From the NCBI RefSeq assembly GCF_020539525.1, contig NZ_JACDXX010000010.1, forward strand, positions 121,135 to 185,134: a stretch of 64,000 bases of DNA, given 5' to 3'. This DNA comes from Pseudogemmobacter faecipullorum (GTDB lineage: Bacteria; Pseudomonadota; Alphaproteobacteria; Rhodobacterales; Rhodobacteraceae). The notes below the pieces were generated by a model. It searched no databases and was not told the origin of the DNA. It saw nothing but the letters and a program-made list of their open reading frames with translations. Position 1 is the stretch's first letter; every line of letters starts with the position of its first letter. This document shows positions 1 through 8,711 of the stretch, piece after piece. A program made the position numbers and the translations under genes.

Positions 1-346
1 CCTCCATCCGGCGCCGGTTCACCAGCCCGCCATGGCCGGTGCGGCTGAAGGGCATGAACAGGTTTTCCGCCACGGTGATATCGGGGAAAAGCGACAGCTC
101 CTGGGGCACATAGGCGATTTTGCGAAACAGATCGGGCGTGGTCAGCGGGTCCTGGCCATCGATGTGGATCTCGCCGCGCGAGGCGCGGTCGGTGCCGGTC
201 AGGATCTTCACCAGCGTGGATTTTCCGGCGCCATTCTCGCCCGCCAGAATATGGGTGCGTCCCAGCTCAACGGACAGATCGACGCCGTTCAGCGCGGTGA
301 CGCCCGGAAAATCGCGGCCGAGGCCACGTGCCTCCAGATAGGCCAT
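1..346 (-). CDS. Sugar ABC transporter ATP-binding protein, RbsA/MglA-like (3' end beyond window)
   Basis: Only the first 115 or so residues are in the window; the gene runs off the left edge. The ATG at 346-344 is preceded by a CGGAG ribosome binding site. Walker A (GENGAGKS) is at residues 36-43, followed by a YVPQE Q-loop. The wording around it (LAGENGAGKSTL, then an RASRGEI-type stretch) is typical of the double-domain ATPases of ribose/galactose-type importers, which are about 500 residues long. It lies 99 bases downstream of a periplasmic sugar-binding protein on the same strand, so it should energise that importer at the inner membrane. The permease is presumably just outside the window. 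Substrate is not readable. Confidence 0.85.
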   Translation of the reverse strand, partial: MAYLEARGLGRDFPGVTALNGVDLSVELGRTHILAGENGAGKSTLVKILTGTDRASRGEIHIDGQDPLTTPDLFRKIAYVPQELSLFPDITVAENLFMPFSRTGHGGLVNRRRME

Positions 347-412
347 AATATATCTCCGAAGGATTGGCTTTGCCGCAGCCGGCAAAGCGGCGATACGGCA
401 GAGGCGCGGGTT

Positions 413-435
413 GCGGGCCGGTTCTCCCGGCCCGC
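413..435 (-). other. Stem-loop downstream of the sugar-binding-protein gene
   Basis: GCGGGCCGG (413-421) pairs perfectly with CCGGCCCGC (427-435) around a 5-base loop, just after the stop codon of the binding-protein gene and before the ATPase gene. There is no T-run on the minus strand, so this looks like an mRNA-stabilising or partial-attenuation hairpin rather than a full terminator. A second weaker stem (CTTTGCCG/CGGCAAAG) lies between it and the ATPase start. Confidence 0.5.
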
Positions 436-445
436 CCTCTTCAGC

Positions 446-1390
446 TCAGCCGCCGAGGTTTTCTTTGGTCAGGAAGGCATTGCCGGTGTCGAGGAACTGC
501 GGCACCGGGGCGCCGGTGGCCTGCTGCCAGAGTAGCATCACCGACCAGTAGCCCTGCAGCTCGGGCTGCGAGGCCGAGGAGCTGTCGGCGACGCCTGAAC
601 GGATCATATCGAGCATTTCCGGCAGGTTATCGAGGCCGACCAGGGTCACTTCGCCCTGTTTGCCCGCCTCAATAATGGCCTGGCCGATCCCGATCGGGCC
701 TGCCGCATCCGAGGCGACCCAGCCCTTCAGATTGGGGTTGGCCTGCATGATGGCCGAGGCCTGCTGCTGGGCGATCTCGATGGAATCATTATCGATCCCT
801 TCGGCCACAACCTTGATGCCGGGATGTTCGGCAAAGACCTGGCGGTGGCAATCGGCGCGGATCGAATGGTTCGGCGCGGTCGGCACGCCCATCATGATCG
901 CAACCTCGCCCTCGCCGCCGAGAACCTCAACCAGACGCCGCGAGGCGATTTTGGCCTGTTCGCAGAAATCCGAGCCGATATAGGGGATCGCCATGCCTTC
1001 GGGCGGCACGGAATCGAAGAGAACCAGCGGAATATCCTGCGACTGCGCCGCTTCCAGCGAGGCGCGGTTGCCCTCGGGATCGAGCAGGTCGATGGCGATG
1101 CCATCGGGGCGGGTCGAGATGGCGCTCTCAACGATCTGCACCTGCTGGACCACATCTGCACTCTGGGGAGCGGAATAGACGATCTCGACCGAGGCGCCGG
1201 TCTGGGCCTGCAGGGCGGCGGCGGCCATCTGCGCGCCGTCATTCACCTTGTCGAACCAGGGGTGCACCACTTTCGGCACGATCAGGAAGCGGTAGCTGTC
1301 CTTTTTCACCGTGCCCGGAGCCTCTTCGGCCAGTGCGGCCAGCGGCAGAGCAAAGGCGGCCCCGGCCAGAAGGGTTGCCAGTTTCTTCAT
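446..1390 (-). CDS. Periplasmic sugar-binding protein of an ABC importer (PBP1/RbsB-like)
   Basis: A 314-residue protein that starts with a Sec signal peptide (MKKLATLLAGAAFALP, cleavage near ALA-EE). The ATG at 1390 is chosen over an upstream in-frame start at 1609 because the signal peptide begins there and a GGAGG-like site precedes it. The mature part has the periplasmic-binding-protein type I pattern (YSAPQSADVVQQVQIVESAI, then FDSVPPEG, IGSDFCEQAKIA and WVASDAAGPIGIGQAI). These match ribose-family or TorT-like sugar/autoinducer binders. It should capture a small sugar or related ligand in the periplasm and deliver it to the permease served by the adjoining RbsA-like ATPase. Ligand unknown. 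Confidence 0.85.
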   Translation of the reverse strand: MKKLATLLAGAAFALPLAALAEEAPGTVKKDSYRFLIVPKVVHPWFDKVNDGAQMAAAALQAQTGASVEIVYSAPQSADVVQQVQIVESAISTRPDGIAIDLLDPEGNRASLEAAQSQDIPLVLFDSVPPEGMAIPYIGSDFCEQAKIASRRLVEVLGGEGEVAIMMGVPTAPNHSIRADCHRQVFAEHPGIKVVAEGIDNDSIEIAQQQASAIMQANPNLKGWVASDAAGPIGIGQAIIEAGKQGEVTLVGLDNLPEMLDMIRSGVADSSSASQPELQGYWSVMLLWQQATGAPVPQFLDTGNAFLTKENLGG

Positions 1391-1797
1391 GAAATCCTCC
1401 CAAATTTCTCCGCATATCCGGCGCGGAAGGCCGGTCGGCAGGGCGGATTCCCCCTGTCGACGCCTGATTGATACATGTGTTAATTTGAATTTACAACTAT
1501 ATTGAGCCGCCTGGCCGAAACCGGCCCGGGCCTGTCGGGCAGGGACCGGCCAGGCTCCGCCCCGGCCGGGGGATGGCCCGGGGCGGGGATGCACGGGTCT
1601 GTGAGGCATTCCTTGGCGCTGTGCGCTGCAGATCGGGGAAAGGCTGGCCTTTCTGCCCTATGGTCCGATCCGCCGGGATAAAGGCGAATATTCGCTTAAT
1701 GTTCGTGAAATAATCTGGTAATTCCCCGGAATTTCAGGCATCTGGCGGCGTCATACTGCCCCCGGGGTGTAACTGGTTTCCGCCCGCGGGCGATCTG
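1391..1797. other. Intergenic region with a perfect 12-bp palindrome
   Basis: About 400 bases without a supported gene. It holds the upstream region of the sugar-binding-protein gene (an A/T-rich patch at 1465-1505 is the likely promoter area), a very GC-rich repetitive patch at 1510-1590, and the perfect palindrome GCGAATATTCGC at 1684-1695 about 100 bases before the T5orf172-type gene. The palindrome could be an operator; nothing else supports this. Confidence 0.4.
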
Positions 1798-2232
1798 ATG
1801 GCGCGCAAGAAGAAGAAAAAGACCCCCCGGCTGCCCAGGATACAATGGGTTTATATCATGTCGAATGCCTCGATGCCGGGGCTGCTGAAGATCGGCATGA
1901 CCACCACCAGCCCGCAGCAGAGGAACCGCGAGCTTGGTGCGGCGACCGGCGTGCCGACGCCGTTCCGGCTGGAATATTCGCTGCGGGTCAGCAATGCGCT
2001 CAGGGTCGAGCGGGCGCTGCATCAGGAGCTGGCGGTCTATCGGGTCAACCGGCGCCGCGAATTCTTTGAGATGGATGTCAAAACCGCGATCCGGGCGCTG
2101 AAGACGGTGGCGAAGCGGCGGCCCTTCGGCCTTGGCGGGCTGATCTGGCTGCTCGCAGGCGGGATGGAGGTGCTGACCGCGCTGCTGCTGCTTTATCTCG
2201 GCACCGGGGTCTGGGAGCATATGCTGCCCTGA
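1798..2232 (+). CDS. T5orf172 / GIY-YIG-like domain protein with C-terminal membrane segment
   Basis: A 144-residue protein. After a Lys-rich start (KKKKK), residues 17-100 carry a VYIMSN...LLKIGMT...R..EL core, then an EYS...A..VERALHQEL helix and a REFFEM motif. This is the layout of the T5orf172 (MUG113-like) domain, a relative of GIY-YIG endonucleases found in phage and bacterial proteins. Residues about 108-140 form a hydrophobic, Gly/Leu-rich stretch that reads as one or two membrane segments, which is unusual for this domain. It stands alone between two minus-strand operons. DNA binding or cleavage is possible from the family but not shown. No clear ribosome binding site precedes the ATG. 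Confidence 0.7.
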   Translation: MARKKKKKTPRLPRIQWVYIMSNASMPGLLKIGMTTTSPQQRNRELGAATGVPTPFRLEYSLRVSNALRVERALHQELAVYRVNRRREFFEMDVKTAIRALKTVAKRRPFGLGGLIWLLAGGMEVLTALLLLYLGTGVWEHMLP

Positions 2233-2254
2233 ACCCGGCCGGGGCTGACCCCAT

Positions 2255-3706
2255 TCAGCCGAGCGCGACTTCGCGGTGGCAGAACCGGGCGACCAGCTGG
2301 CGGTCATGGGTGATCATCAGACAGGCCATCTGCCGCTCTTCCTGCAGACGGCGCAGGGTGGCGAGCACCTCTTTGGCCACCAGCGGGTCGAGCGCGGCGG
2401 TGGGCTCGTCGCAGATCAGGATCGAGGGTTCGGCGGCGAGGGCGCGGGCGATACAGACACGCTGTTTCTGCCCGCCCGAAAGGGTGGCGGGGCTGCGCCC
2501 GAGCAGGGCAGGGTCGAGATCGACATCGCGCATCAGCGCCTCAAGCGTCACGCGGTCCGGGGCGCGGCGCGACAGGCGCAGCCCGCGGGCCAGGGCCATG
2601 GCGACGCTCTGCGCCGGGTTCAGCGCCAGATCGGGCAGCTGATGCACGATCTGGATCGCCGCCAGATCGGCCTTGCTGCGCTGGCCGAGCCTCGCGGGCA
2701 GCCGCCGGCCCTCGCGGCGGATCTCGCCGGTAAGCGGCGGCAGCAGTCCGGTGATCGCCCGCATCACGCTCGATTTGCCGCTGCCCGAGGGGCCGGTCAG
2801 CGCCAGGGTCTCGCCGCGGCCAAGGCTGAAGGACAGGTTTTCAAACAGCGCTGGCCCGGCGCCATGGGCGAGGCTGAGGCCGCAAAGTTCCAGCACCGGC
2901 GCCGGATCCTGTGGCCGGGCCGGGGCCGCAATGTCGCGCGCCGCCAGCAGGGCCTTTGCATAGGCGCTTTGCGGCGCGCGGTGCAGGGAGAGGCTCGGGG
3001 CCTCTTCGATCAGGCTGCCATGGCGCAGCACCAGCACCCGGTCAGCAAGGCCGGTGACCAGTTCGAGATCATGGCTGATATAGAGCGCCCCAACCCCGGT
3101 CAGGCGGATGGCGCTGCGGATCGCCTCCAGCACATCGGCCTCGGTCTCGCTGTCGAGCGCGGTGGTCGGCTCGTCAAATACGATCAGCGCCGGGCCGGGC
3201 AGCAGTGCCATGGCGATCATCGCCCGCTGCAGCTGCCCGCCCGACATTTCATGCGGATAGCGCCTGGCCAGCACCTCAGCCCCGGGCAGGGCAAGCGCGC
3301 TGAGCAGCGGCGCAAGCCGGGCGCTGATCGCGGCCCGGGCCAGGCCGGCAAGGCGCAAGGGCTCGGTCATCTGGCGCAGCAGGGTCTGGCCCGGGTTGAA
3401 ACTCGCCGCCGCAGACTGGGCGACATAGCAGATGCGCTGACCGCGCAATCTGCGCCGGGCCGCCTCGGGCATCTGCAGCAGATCCTGGCCCTCGAAGCGC
3501 ATCTCGCCGCTGATATGGCGCAGCCCCGGGCGCAGATGGCCGAGGGCCGCGAGACCAAGCGTGGTCTTGCCCGCCCCGGATTCGCCGATCAGCCCCAGAA
3601 CCTCACCGGCTCTGAGGCTGAAGGACAGGCCGCGCACCACCGGCCGGTCCGGATCGGCGGCGGCGGCAATGACCAGATCCTGGCAGTGAAGAAGGGGGGC
3701 AGCCAT
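2255..3706 (-). CDS. Fused double ATP-binding protein of a peptide/opine-type ABC importer (DppD-DppF fusion)
   Basis: A 483-residue protein with two complete nucleotide-binding domains in one chain. The first has Walker A GESGAGKT near residue 40 and signature SGGQLQ. The second has Walker A GPSGSGKS near residue 305 and signature SGGQKQ, with ILICDEPTAALD as Walker B. Peptide importers often encode these as separate DppD and DppF proteins; fused forms are known (YejF/GsiA type). It is the last gene of a five-gene minus-strand operon and shares its start codon with the previous stop (TGATG), which implies translational coupling. It energises the two permeases encoded just upstream. Confidence 0.92.
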   Translation of the reverse strand: MAAPLLHCQDLVIAAAADPDRPVVRGLSFSLRAGEVLGLIGESGAGKTTLGLAALGHLRPGLRHISGEMRFEGQDLLQMPEAARRRLRGQRICYVAQSAAASFNPGQTLLRQMTEPLRLAGLARAAISARLAPLLSALALPGAEVLARRYPHEMSGGQLQRAMIAMALLPGPALIVFDEPTTALDSETEADVLEAIRSAIRLTGVGALYISHDLELVTGLADRVLVLRHGSLIEEAPSLSLHRAPQSAYAKALLAARDIAAPARPQDPAPVLELCGLSLAHGAGPALFENLSFSLGRGETLALTGPSGSGKSSVMRAITGLLPPLTGEIRREGRRLPARLGQRSKADLAAIQIVHQLPDLALNPAQSVAMALARGLRLSRRAPDRVTLEALMRDVDLDPALLGRSPATLSGGQKQRVCIARALAAEPSILICDEPTAALDPLVAKEVLATLRRLQEERQMACLMITHDRQLVARFCHREVALG

Positions 3707-4509
3707 CAGCTTCTGCGCTCCGAAACAAGGTCAATCAGCGCGCCGATGGCGATCGACAGGATGGCAATCGCCGCCCCGGGGAACAGCACCGAAGTGGCGC
3801 CGAACAGCATACCGTCTTTATTCTCGCGGATCAGACTGCCCCAGTCGGTATCGGGGGGCTGAATGCCAAGGCCGAGGAAGGAAACGGTCGAGAGCATCAG
3901 CACGGCAAAGATCAGCCGCAGCCCGGCTTCGGCCAGCAGCGGGCGCCAGCAATTTGGCAGGATTTCGCGGCATGCGATCCAGAGCGTGGTCTCGCCGCGC
4001 AGCCGCGCCGCTTCGATATAATCGCGGGTGACGATCTCGCCCGCCAGCAGCCGGGTCAGCCGGTAGACGCGGGTCATCTCAACCAGCGCGATCACCAGCA
4101 CCAGCTCGACCGGGCCGCGCGGCAGGACGGCGATCAGGAACAGGATCAGGATCAGCGCCGGAACCGCCATCACCAGATCGACAAAGCGTGACAGCAGCTG
4201 ATCGGTCAGACCGCCGCGCAAAGCCGCAATCAGCCCGGCCCCGACCCCGCTCAGCATCGCCAGAACCACCACCGCCCCCGCCATGGCAAGCGTGGTGCGG
4301 GTGGCCCAGATCAGCCGCGAAAAAACGTCGCGGCCAATGGTATCGGTGCCGAAAGGGTGCCCGGCCCCAGGCGGCTGCCAGCCGGGGCCAACCACCTCAT
4401 TGAGTGCAAAAGGCGCGAGCAGCGGCGCGAACAGAGCGGTGGCGATATAGCCCAGGGTCACCACAAACGCGAGCAGCGCGCCAGGCCGGGCCAGCAGGGG
4501 AAAACTCAC
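3706..4509 (-). CDS. ABC transporter permease, DppC-like
   Basis: A 267-residue inner-membrane protein with an N-terminal membrane segment, the GTDTIGRDVFSRL motif typical of DppC/OppC permeases near residue 54, and the EAARLRGET...REILPN coupling-helix motif near residue 170. About six hydrophobic segments are visible. It overlaps the DppB-like gene upstream by ATGA and the fused ATPase gene downstream by TGATG. With the DppB-like partner it forms the membrane channel of the peptide/opine-type importer. Confidence 0.92.
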   Translation of the reverse strand: MSFPLLARPGALLAFVVTLGYIATALFAPLLAPFALNEVVGPGWQPPGAGHPFGTDTIGRDVFSRLIWATRTTLAMAGAVVVLAMLSGVGAGLIAALRGGLTDQLLSRFVDLVMAVPALILILFLIAVLPRGPVELVLVIALVEMTRVYRLTRLLAGEIVTRDYIEAARLRGETTLWIACREILPNCWRPLLAEAGLRLIFAVLMLSTVSFLGLGIQPPDTDWGSLIRENKDGMLFGATSVLFPGAAIAILSIAIGALIDLVSERRS

Positions 4510-5537
4510 AGGCGGCTCCGTATCCGGGGGGTGCCGAGGGTTGCTGCCAGATCGGCGCCGAGGTTGAGCAGGATATAGACCGCGGCAAAGATCAGGCTGC
4601 AGGCCTGAACCACCGGCATGTCACGCTTGGCCACGCTGTCGACCAGATACTGGCCAAGCCCGGGCAAAGCGAAAATCGTCTCGACCACCATCACCCCGGT
4701 GATCATATAGGCGAGGTTCAGCAGCGCGACATTGGCGATGGGGCCGATGGCATTGGGCAGGGCATGTTGCCAGAGGATCCGCGCCTCGGAGAGGCCCTTG
4801 AGCCGGGCCATCTCAATCCAGGGCTGCGAGAGAATATCGAGCAGCGCCGAGCGGGTGGTGATCACCACATGCCCGGCCACGGCCAGAAACAGCACCAGCA
4901 CCGGCAGGATCATCGCCTGGAGCTGCGCAGAGAGCGCCATACCGGGGCGCAGCGGTACCGAGCTGGGCAGCCAGCCAAGCCAGAGCGCGAAGATGAAGAT
5001 CACCGCATAGCCGGTGAAAAATTCGGGGGCCGAAATGGTGCAACGCGCGATCAGCCGCAGGGAGCGGTCAAAGCGGCTGCCATTATGGCGCGCCGCCCAG
5101 GCCCCGGCGGTGATCGCCAGCGGAAGGGTGACGAGGGCGGCACAGCAGGCCAGCAGAAGCGACAGGCTGAGGCGTGGCAAAACTGTATCGGCCACCGGGC
5201 GGCGGTTCGAGAAGCTGGTGCCGAGATCGCCCTGCAGCAGATTGCCGATCCAGGCGGCGTAGCGGCTCCACATCGGCTGATCGAGACCGAGCTCGGCACG
5301 CAGGGCCGCGAGATTGGTCTCAGTAGCGGCCTTGCCCAGCATGGCCTGGGCGGCATCGCCGGGCAGCAGCTCAAGCCCGAGGAAAATCAGCAGCGAGACC
5401 AGCCAGAGCAGCAGCAGCGAGGCCCCCAGCCGGCGCGTCACATAAAGCGTTTTCGGCCAGCGCCGCGCCAGAGGGCGCAGCCCCCCCCGCCGGGCGGGGG
5501 AGGCGGGAGCGCTGTTAGCCGAACCGGTCTGGCTCAT
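4506..5537 (-). CDS. ABC transporter permease, DppB-like
   Basis: A 343-residue inner-membrane protein. After a Pro/Arg-rich N-terminal tail of about 30 residues comes the first membrane segment (LLLLWLVSLLIFLGLELLPGD). The LGLDQP....Y..W..NLLQGDLG.S motif that marks DppB/OppB permeases follows. The EMARLKGLSE coupling motif and the GVMVVETIFALPGLGQYLV stretch are also present. Overlaps the binding-protein gene by ATGA and the DppC-like gene by ATGA. The 30-residue N-terminal extension is slightly longer than usual for the family. Confidence 0.92.
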   Translation of the reverse strand: MSQTGSANSAPASPARRGGLRPLARRWPKTLYVTRRLGASLLLLWLVSLLIFLGLELLPGDAAQAMLGKAATETNLAALRAELGLDQPMWSRYAAWIGNLLQGDLGTSFSNRRPVADTVLPRLSLSLLLACCAALVTLPLAITAGAWAARHNGSRFDRSLRLIARCTISAPEFFTGYAVIFIFALWLGWLPSSVPLRPGMALSAQLQAMILPVLVLFLAVAGHVVITTRSALLDILSQPWIEMARLKGLSEARILWQHALPNAIGPIANVALLNLAYMITGVMVVETIFALPGLGQYLVDSVAKRDMPVVQACSLIFAAVYILLNLGADLAATLGTPRIRSRL

Positions 5538-7102
5538 GCCTCAAGCCAGACCGAGGGGCCAATGCGCGGGGCAATCTGGCCCGGCACTGCGCTGAAGCCG
5601 CGCAGATCCGCCGAGCCGCCGTTCAGCATCGAGCGATAGACCGGGATCAGCGAGGCGCTTTCCTCGACGATCAGCAGCTGCGCGTCATGGTAAAGCGCGC
5701 GGCGCTTTGCCTCGTCGAGCTCGCCCCGGGCGGCGGTGATGATCCCGTCAAACCGGCTGTTGTTCCAATAGGTCTCATTCCAGGTGGATTGCGAATGATA
5801 GAGCAGCGACAGCAGCGCATCGGCGGTCGGGCGGGCCGACCAGACCGAGGAGCAGAAATCATGCTGCATCCAGACTTCGCTCCAATAGCCATCGGCCGGG
5901 ACGCGGTCGATCTCAAAGGGCAGACCGGCCGCAGCGGCAGAGGCCTGGATCAGCTGGGCGCATTCCACCGTGCCGGCAAAGGTAGCGCCTTCGGCGACTG
6001 AGAGGCGGATCGGGCCGTCATAGCCGGATTTCTTCCAGTAATGCGCCGCCTTATCCGCATCGTAATCATGGCGCGGCAGATCGGTCGAGAAATAGCGGCT
6101 GGTCGGGAACAGCGGGTTGTCATGCGACACCGAGCCCGAGCCGGGGAAAATCGCCCCGACCAGCTCCTCGCGCTCTACGGCATATTTCACCGCGCGGCGC
6201 ACATCGGCATTGGCAAAGGGGCCCTGATCGGTGCGGCCAACGAAGAGGCCGAGCTGATTATCAGGCTCCTCCAGCAGCTGGATCTGCGGCATGCCGCGCA
6301 GTCGGCCTGCCACCTGGGCGCTGATATTATTGATGAAATGCAGGCTGCCCGACATCAGCGCCGCGACCCGGGCCGAGGCATCATTATAGGCCAGGGTCTC
6401 GATCGAGGCGACGAAGCCGCGCGCCGGGTTCCAGTAATTCTCGTTGCGGCGCACCAGCAGGCTGACGCCCGGCTCGAAATTCTCGAGAATATAGGGGCCG
6501 GTGCCCACGCCCTCATCGAAATTGGCGCCGTCGAAAGTGACGACATAGTGAATATCGCTGAGCAGATAGGGGAAATCGGCATTTGGCGCATCGAGATCAA
6601 TGGTGATCTCCATCGGGCCGGTCTTGCTGATCGCGGTCACCGCCATCAGATAGCTTTTGCCGGCCGATTCTGTATCATCACCGCGGTGATGGTTCAGCGA
6701 ATAGATCACATCTTCCGGGGCCAGCGCCTTGCCATTGTGAAAACTTACCCCGGAGCGCAGGGTAAAGACCCATTGCTGGCCACCCTGGCGCGGCTCCCAG
6801 CTTTCGGCAAGCGCGGGGGCCACAAGGCCCTGGTCGTCGAGATCGGTCAGCGTGTCGAACAGCTGGGTGCCGCAGTGATAGTTGAACTGCTCCCAGTAAT
6901 AGGCCGGATCGAGCCGGTCCGAGGTTGAGGCATTATCGATCCCCATCACCAGATGGCCGCCCCGGCTCGGGGTGCTGGTCTGCGCCATCAGGCTATGCGG
7001 CAGGATCAGCGTGCTGGCCCCGGCCATGGCTGCGGCTCCGCCGAGGAAGGCACGGCGCGGCATTGCCCAGACCGGGGAACGGCTGGTCTTCTGAACGGTC
7101 AT
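5534..7102 (-). CDS. Periplasmic solute-binding protein, peptide/nickel/opine family (SBP family 5), Tat-exported
   Basis: A 522-residue protein with a twin-arginine signal (MPRRAFLGGAAAMAG), pointing to Tat export. The mature part has the family 5 pattern: a LDPAYYWE opening, ALAESWEP, a WVFTLRSGVSFHNGKAL motif, and DVRRAVKYAVERE. These binders carry peptides, opines, nickel complexes, glycosides or bile-acid-like ligands, so fold does not give the substrate. It follows a homocysteine S-methyltransferase gene by 21 bases on the same strand, which suggests a sulfur- or methyl-group-bearing ligand. Unlike most binding-protein genes in this window it runs directly into the permease gene with no hairpin. 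Confidence 0.9.
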   Translation of the reverse strand: MTVQKTSRSPVWAMPRRAFLGGAAAMAGASTLILPHSLMAQTSTPSRGGHLVMGIDNASTSDRLDPAYYWEQFNYHCGTQLFDTLTDLDDQGLVAPALAESWEPRQGGQQWVFTLRSGVSFHNGKALAPEDVIYSLNHHRGDDTESAGKSYLMAVTAISKTGPMEITIDLDAPNADFPYLLSDIHYVVTFDGANFDEGVGTGPYILENFEPGVSLLVRRNENYWNPARGFVASIETLAYNDASARVAALMSGSLHFINNISAQVAGRLRGMPQIQLLEEPDNQLGLFVGRTDQGPFANADVRRAVKYAVEREELVGAIFPGSGSVSHDNPLFPTSRYFSTDLPRHDYDADKAAHYWKKSGYDGPIRLSVAEGATFAGTVECAQLIQASAAAAGLPFEIDRVPADGYWSEVWMQHDFCSSVWSARPTADALLSLLYHSQSTWNETYWNNSRFDGIITAARGELDEAKRRALYHDAQLLIVEESASLIPVYRSMLNGGSADLRGFSAVPGQIAPRIGPSVWLEA

Positions 7103-7123
7103 AATTTTTCTCGAATCCGGGGC

Positions 7124-8089
7124 TCAGTGAGCGTGATCGTGGTGCAAAGCGCAGATATGGTCCGGGCCGATGCCGCAGCAGCCGCCGGCATAGCTTGCCC
7201 CGGCTGCGATCCAGTCTTGCACGATGGCGGCATATTGCGCGGGTTCGAGATCGCCGCGCAGATGGCACAGATCGCCATTGGCCGCGACCTTATCCTCGCC
7301 TTCGGGCACCGGCACGAAAGTATTGGCATAGGCGCCGATGTGACCGGCCAGCGGATGGCCCTCAAGGTTTTGCCTTGCGATGCGGATCGCGGGTTCCATG
7401 AATTCGGCCTGGCTGCAGTTGAACAGCAGCACCTCTGCGCCGAGATCACGGACCCTCAGCACGGCCCCGGCCAGTTTTTCGCCCGAGCGCAGCACCGGAT
7501 CTGCCCGGCCTGCCAGCACCTCGCCCGCGCCTTTGATGTCTTCCAGAGTGAAAGACACCCAGAGCGGACGGCTGTCGCCGGGCAGCAGCTCGGCCAGCAG
7601 CTCGCGCACGGTTTCGGCTTCCTCGACCGAGCTGAGCGTTTCGGCCAACCAGACATCGACATAGGGCGCAAGGCCGGTGATCAGCACCGAGAGCAGCCGC
7701 CGCGCCTCTGCCTTGTCAAAAAGATCGGGGCGGTACGAGCCCAGCACCGGCGGCAGCGATCCGGCCACGATGATTTTGCGCTCGCTGCGCGCTGCGCTTT
7801 CGCGGGCAAGACGGCCCGAAAGCTGAGCCAGGCCAAGGCCTTCGCGCTCAAAACGCTCGGCGCCGATATGGAAGGGCACGACTGCATAGCTGTTGGTGGT
7901 GATCATATCCGCACCGGCGTGGATATAATCGTCATGCACCGCGCTGACATGTTCAGGCGCCTCGATCAGCGCCAAAGCAGACCATTCGGGCTGGCGAAAC
8001 GGCGCGCCACGGCGCAAAAGTTCACGGCCCATGCCGCCGTCGAGAATAAAAATCCTGCCCATCGCGGCCCCCATAATACTTTCAGCCAT
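7124..8089 (-). CDS. Homocysteine S-methyltransferase family protein (MmuM/BHMT-like)
   Basis: A 321-residue protein. The N-terminal FILDGGMGRELLRRG motif, the central ILFNCSQ-type Cys (VLLFNCSQ) and the C-terminal YAGGCCGIGP motif give the three zinc-binding cysteines of homocysteine methyltransferases that use S-methylmethionine or betaine-type methyl donors. It is the first gene of the minus-strand operon that continues with a peptide-type ABC importer, so the imported ligand may be its methyl donor. The start could also be the ATG at 8062, nine codons in, which has a GGGGG site ahead of it and begins right at MGRIFILDGG; the upstream ATG at 8089 lacks a clear site. Confidence 0.88.
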   Translation of the reverse strand: MAESIMGAAMGRIFILDGGMGRELLRRGAPFRQPEWSALALIEAPEHVSAVHDDYIHAGADMITTNSYAVVPFHIGAERFEREGLGLAQLSGRLARESAARSERKIIVAGSLPPVLGSYRPDLFDKAEARRLLSVLITGLAPYVDVWLAETLSSVEEAETVRELLAELLPGDSRPLWVSFTLEDIKGAGEVLAGRADPVLRSGEKLAGAVLRVRDLGAEVLLFNCSQAEFMEPAIRIARQNLEGHPLAGHIGAYANTFVPVPEGEDKVAANGDLCHLRGDLEPAQYAAIVQDWIAAGASYAGGCCGIGPDHICALHHDHAH

Positions 8090-8329
8090 TAACCATCCGG
8101 ACCGGATGAATTCAACGTGAAGCGGGAGAATATTAAGCTCTTTAATCTAATGTTTTATATCAATTATTTTCATCATCCGCCGTTCCGGCCCTGATGCCGG
8201 AGCCGGCGGGGCCGGGTTGCGGGCAGAGAACAGGCTGAAACCTGCGGGAGAGAGAGGGCGATCCGCCAGGGCTGTGATCAGGGCGATCAGGGGCTGGCCT
8301 AAGGCCCCGGCCCGCTCTATGGCAGGGCC

Positions 8330-8665
8330 ATGTCAGACACTCTTCCCCCCTGCCCCGAATGCTCTTCTGCTTTCACCTATCAGCTGGATGCGCTTTTCAG
8401 CTGCCCGGAATGCGGCCATGAATGGACTGGCGCGGTCAGCACTGCCGAGCCTGTCCGTGATGCGGTGGGCAATATCCTGTCCGATGGCGATACGGTGACC
8501 GTGATCAGGGATCTGAAGGTCAAAGGCTCTTCCCAGGTGGTGAAGGTCGGCACCAAAGTCCGGGGCATCCGGCTGGTTGGCGGTGATCACGATATCGACT
8601 GCAAAGTCCCCGGCATCGGCCAGATGGGGCTGAAGTCGCAATTCGTGAAAAAGGTCACCGGGTAA
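8330..8665 (+). CDS. PhnA/YjdM-family zinc-ribbon protein
   Basis: A 111-residue cytoplasmic protein. An N-terminal zinc ribbon is formed by Cys8, Cys11, Cys25 and Cys28 (CPEC...CPECGHEW), followed by a small beta-domain with DGDTVTVI.DLKVKGSS and a C-terminal DCKVPGIGQMGLKSQFVKK motif. This is the full-length PhnA (YjdM) architecture. Despite the historical name, the family is not required for phosphonate breakdown and its role is unclear. It stands alone, with about 240 bases of A/T-rich sequence on its left and the dgkA gene converging from the right. Confidence 0.9.
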   Translation: MSDTLPPCPECSSAFTYQLDALFSCPECGHEWTGAVSTAEPVRDAVGNILSDGDTVTVIRDLKVKGSSQVVKVGTKVRGIRLVGGDHDIDCKVPGIGQMGLKSQFVKKVTG

Positions 8666-8711
8666 CCGGGAAAGGGCTGGCCCGCCGGTTACCCGACGCG
8701 CCAGCACCCGT

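Noticed and set aside
2276..3862. Very long open frame on the strand opposite the fused ATPase gene
   Set aside because: High-GC codon bias leaves antisense frames open; it has no motifs, and the ATPase on the other strand is unmistakable.
4404..5639. Long Gln/Arg/His-rich frame antisense to the DppB-like gene
   Set aside because: Composition is that of an antisense shadow, and the membrane permease on the other strand is clear.
8330..8665. Phosphonate degradation enzyme implied by the PhnA name
   Set aside because: The PhnA/YjdM zinc-ribbon family has no role in phosphonate cleavage and no phn genes lie beside it.
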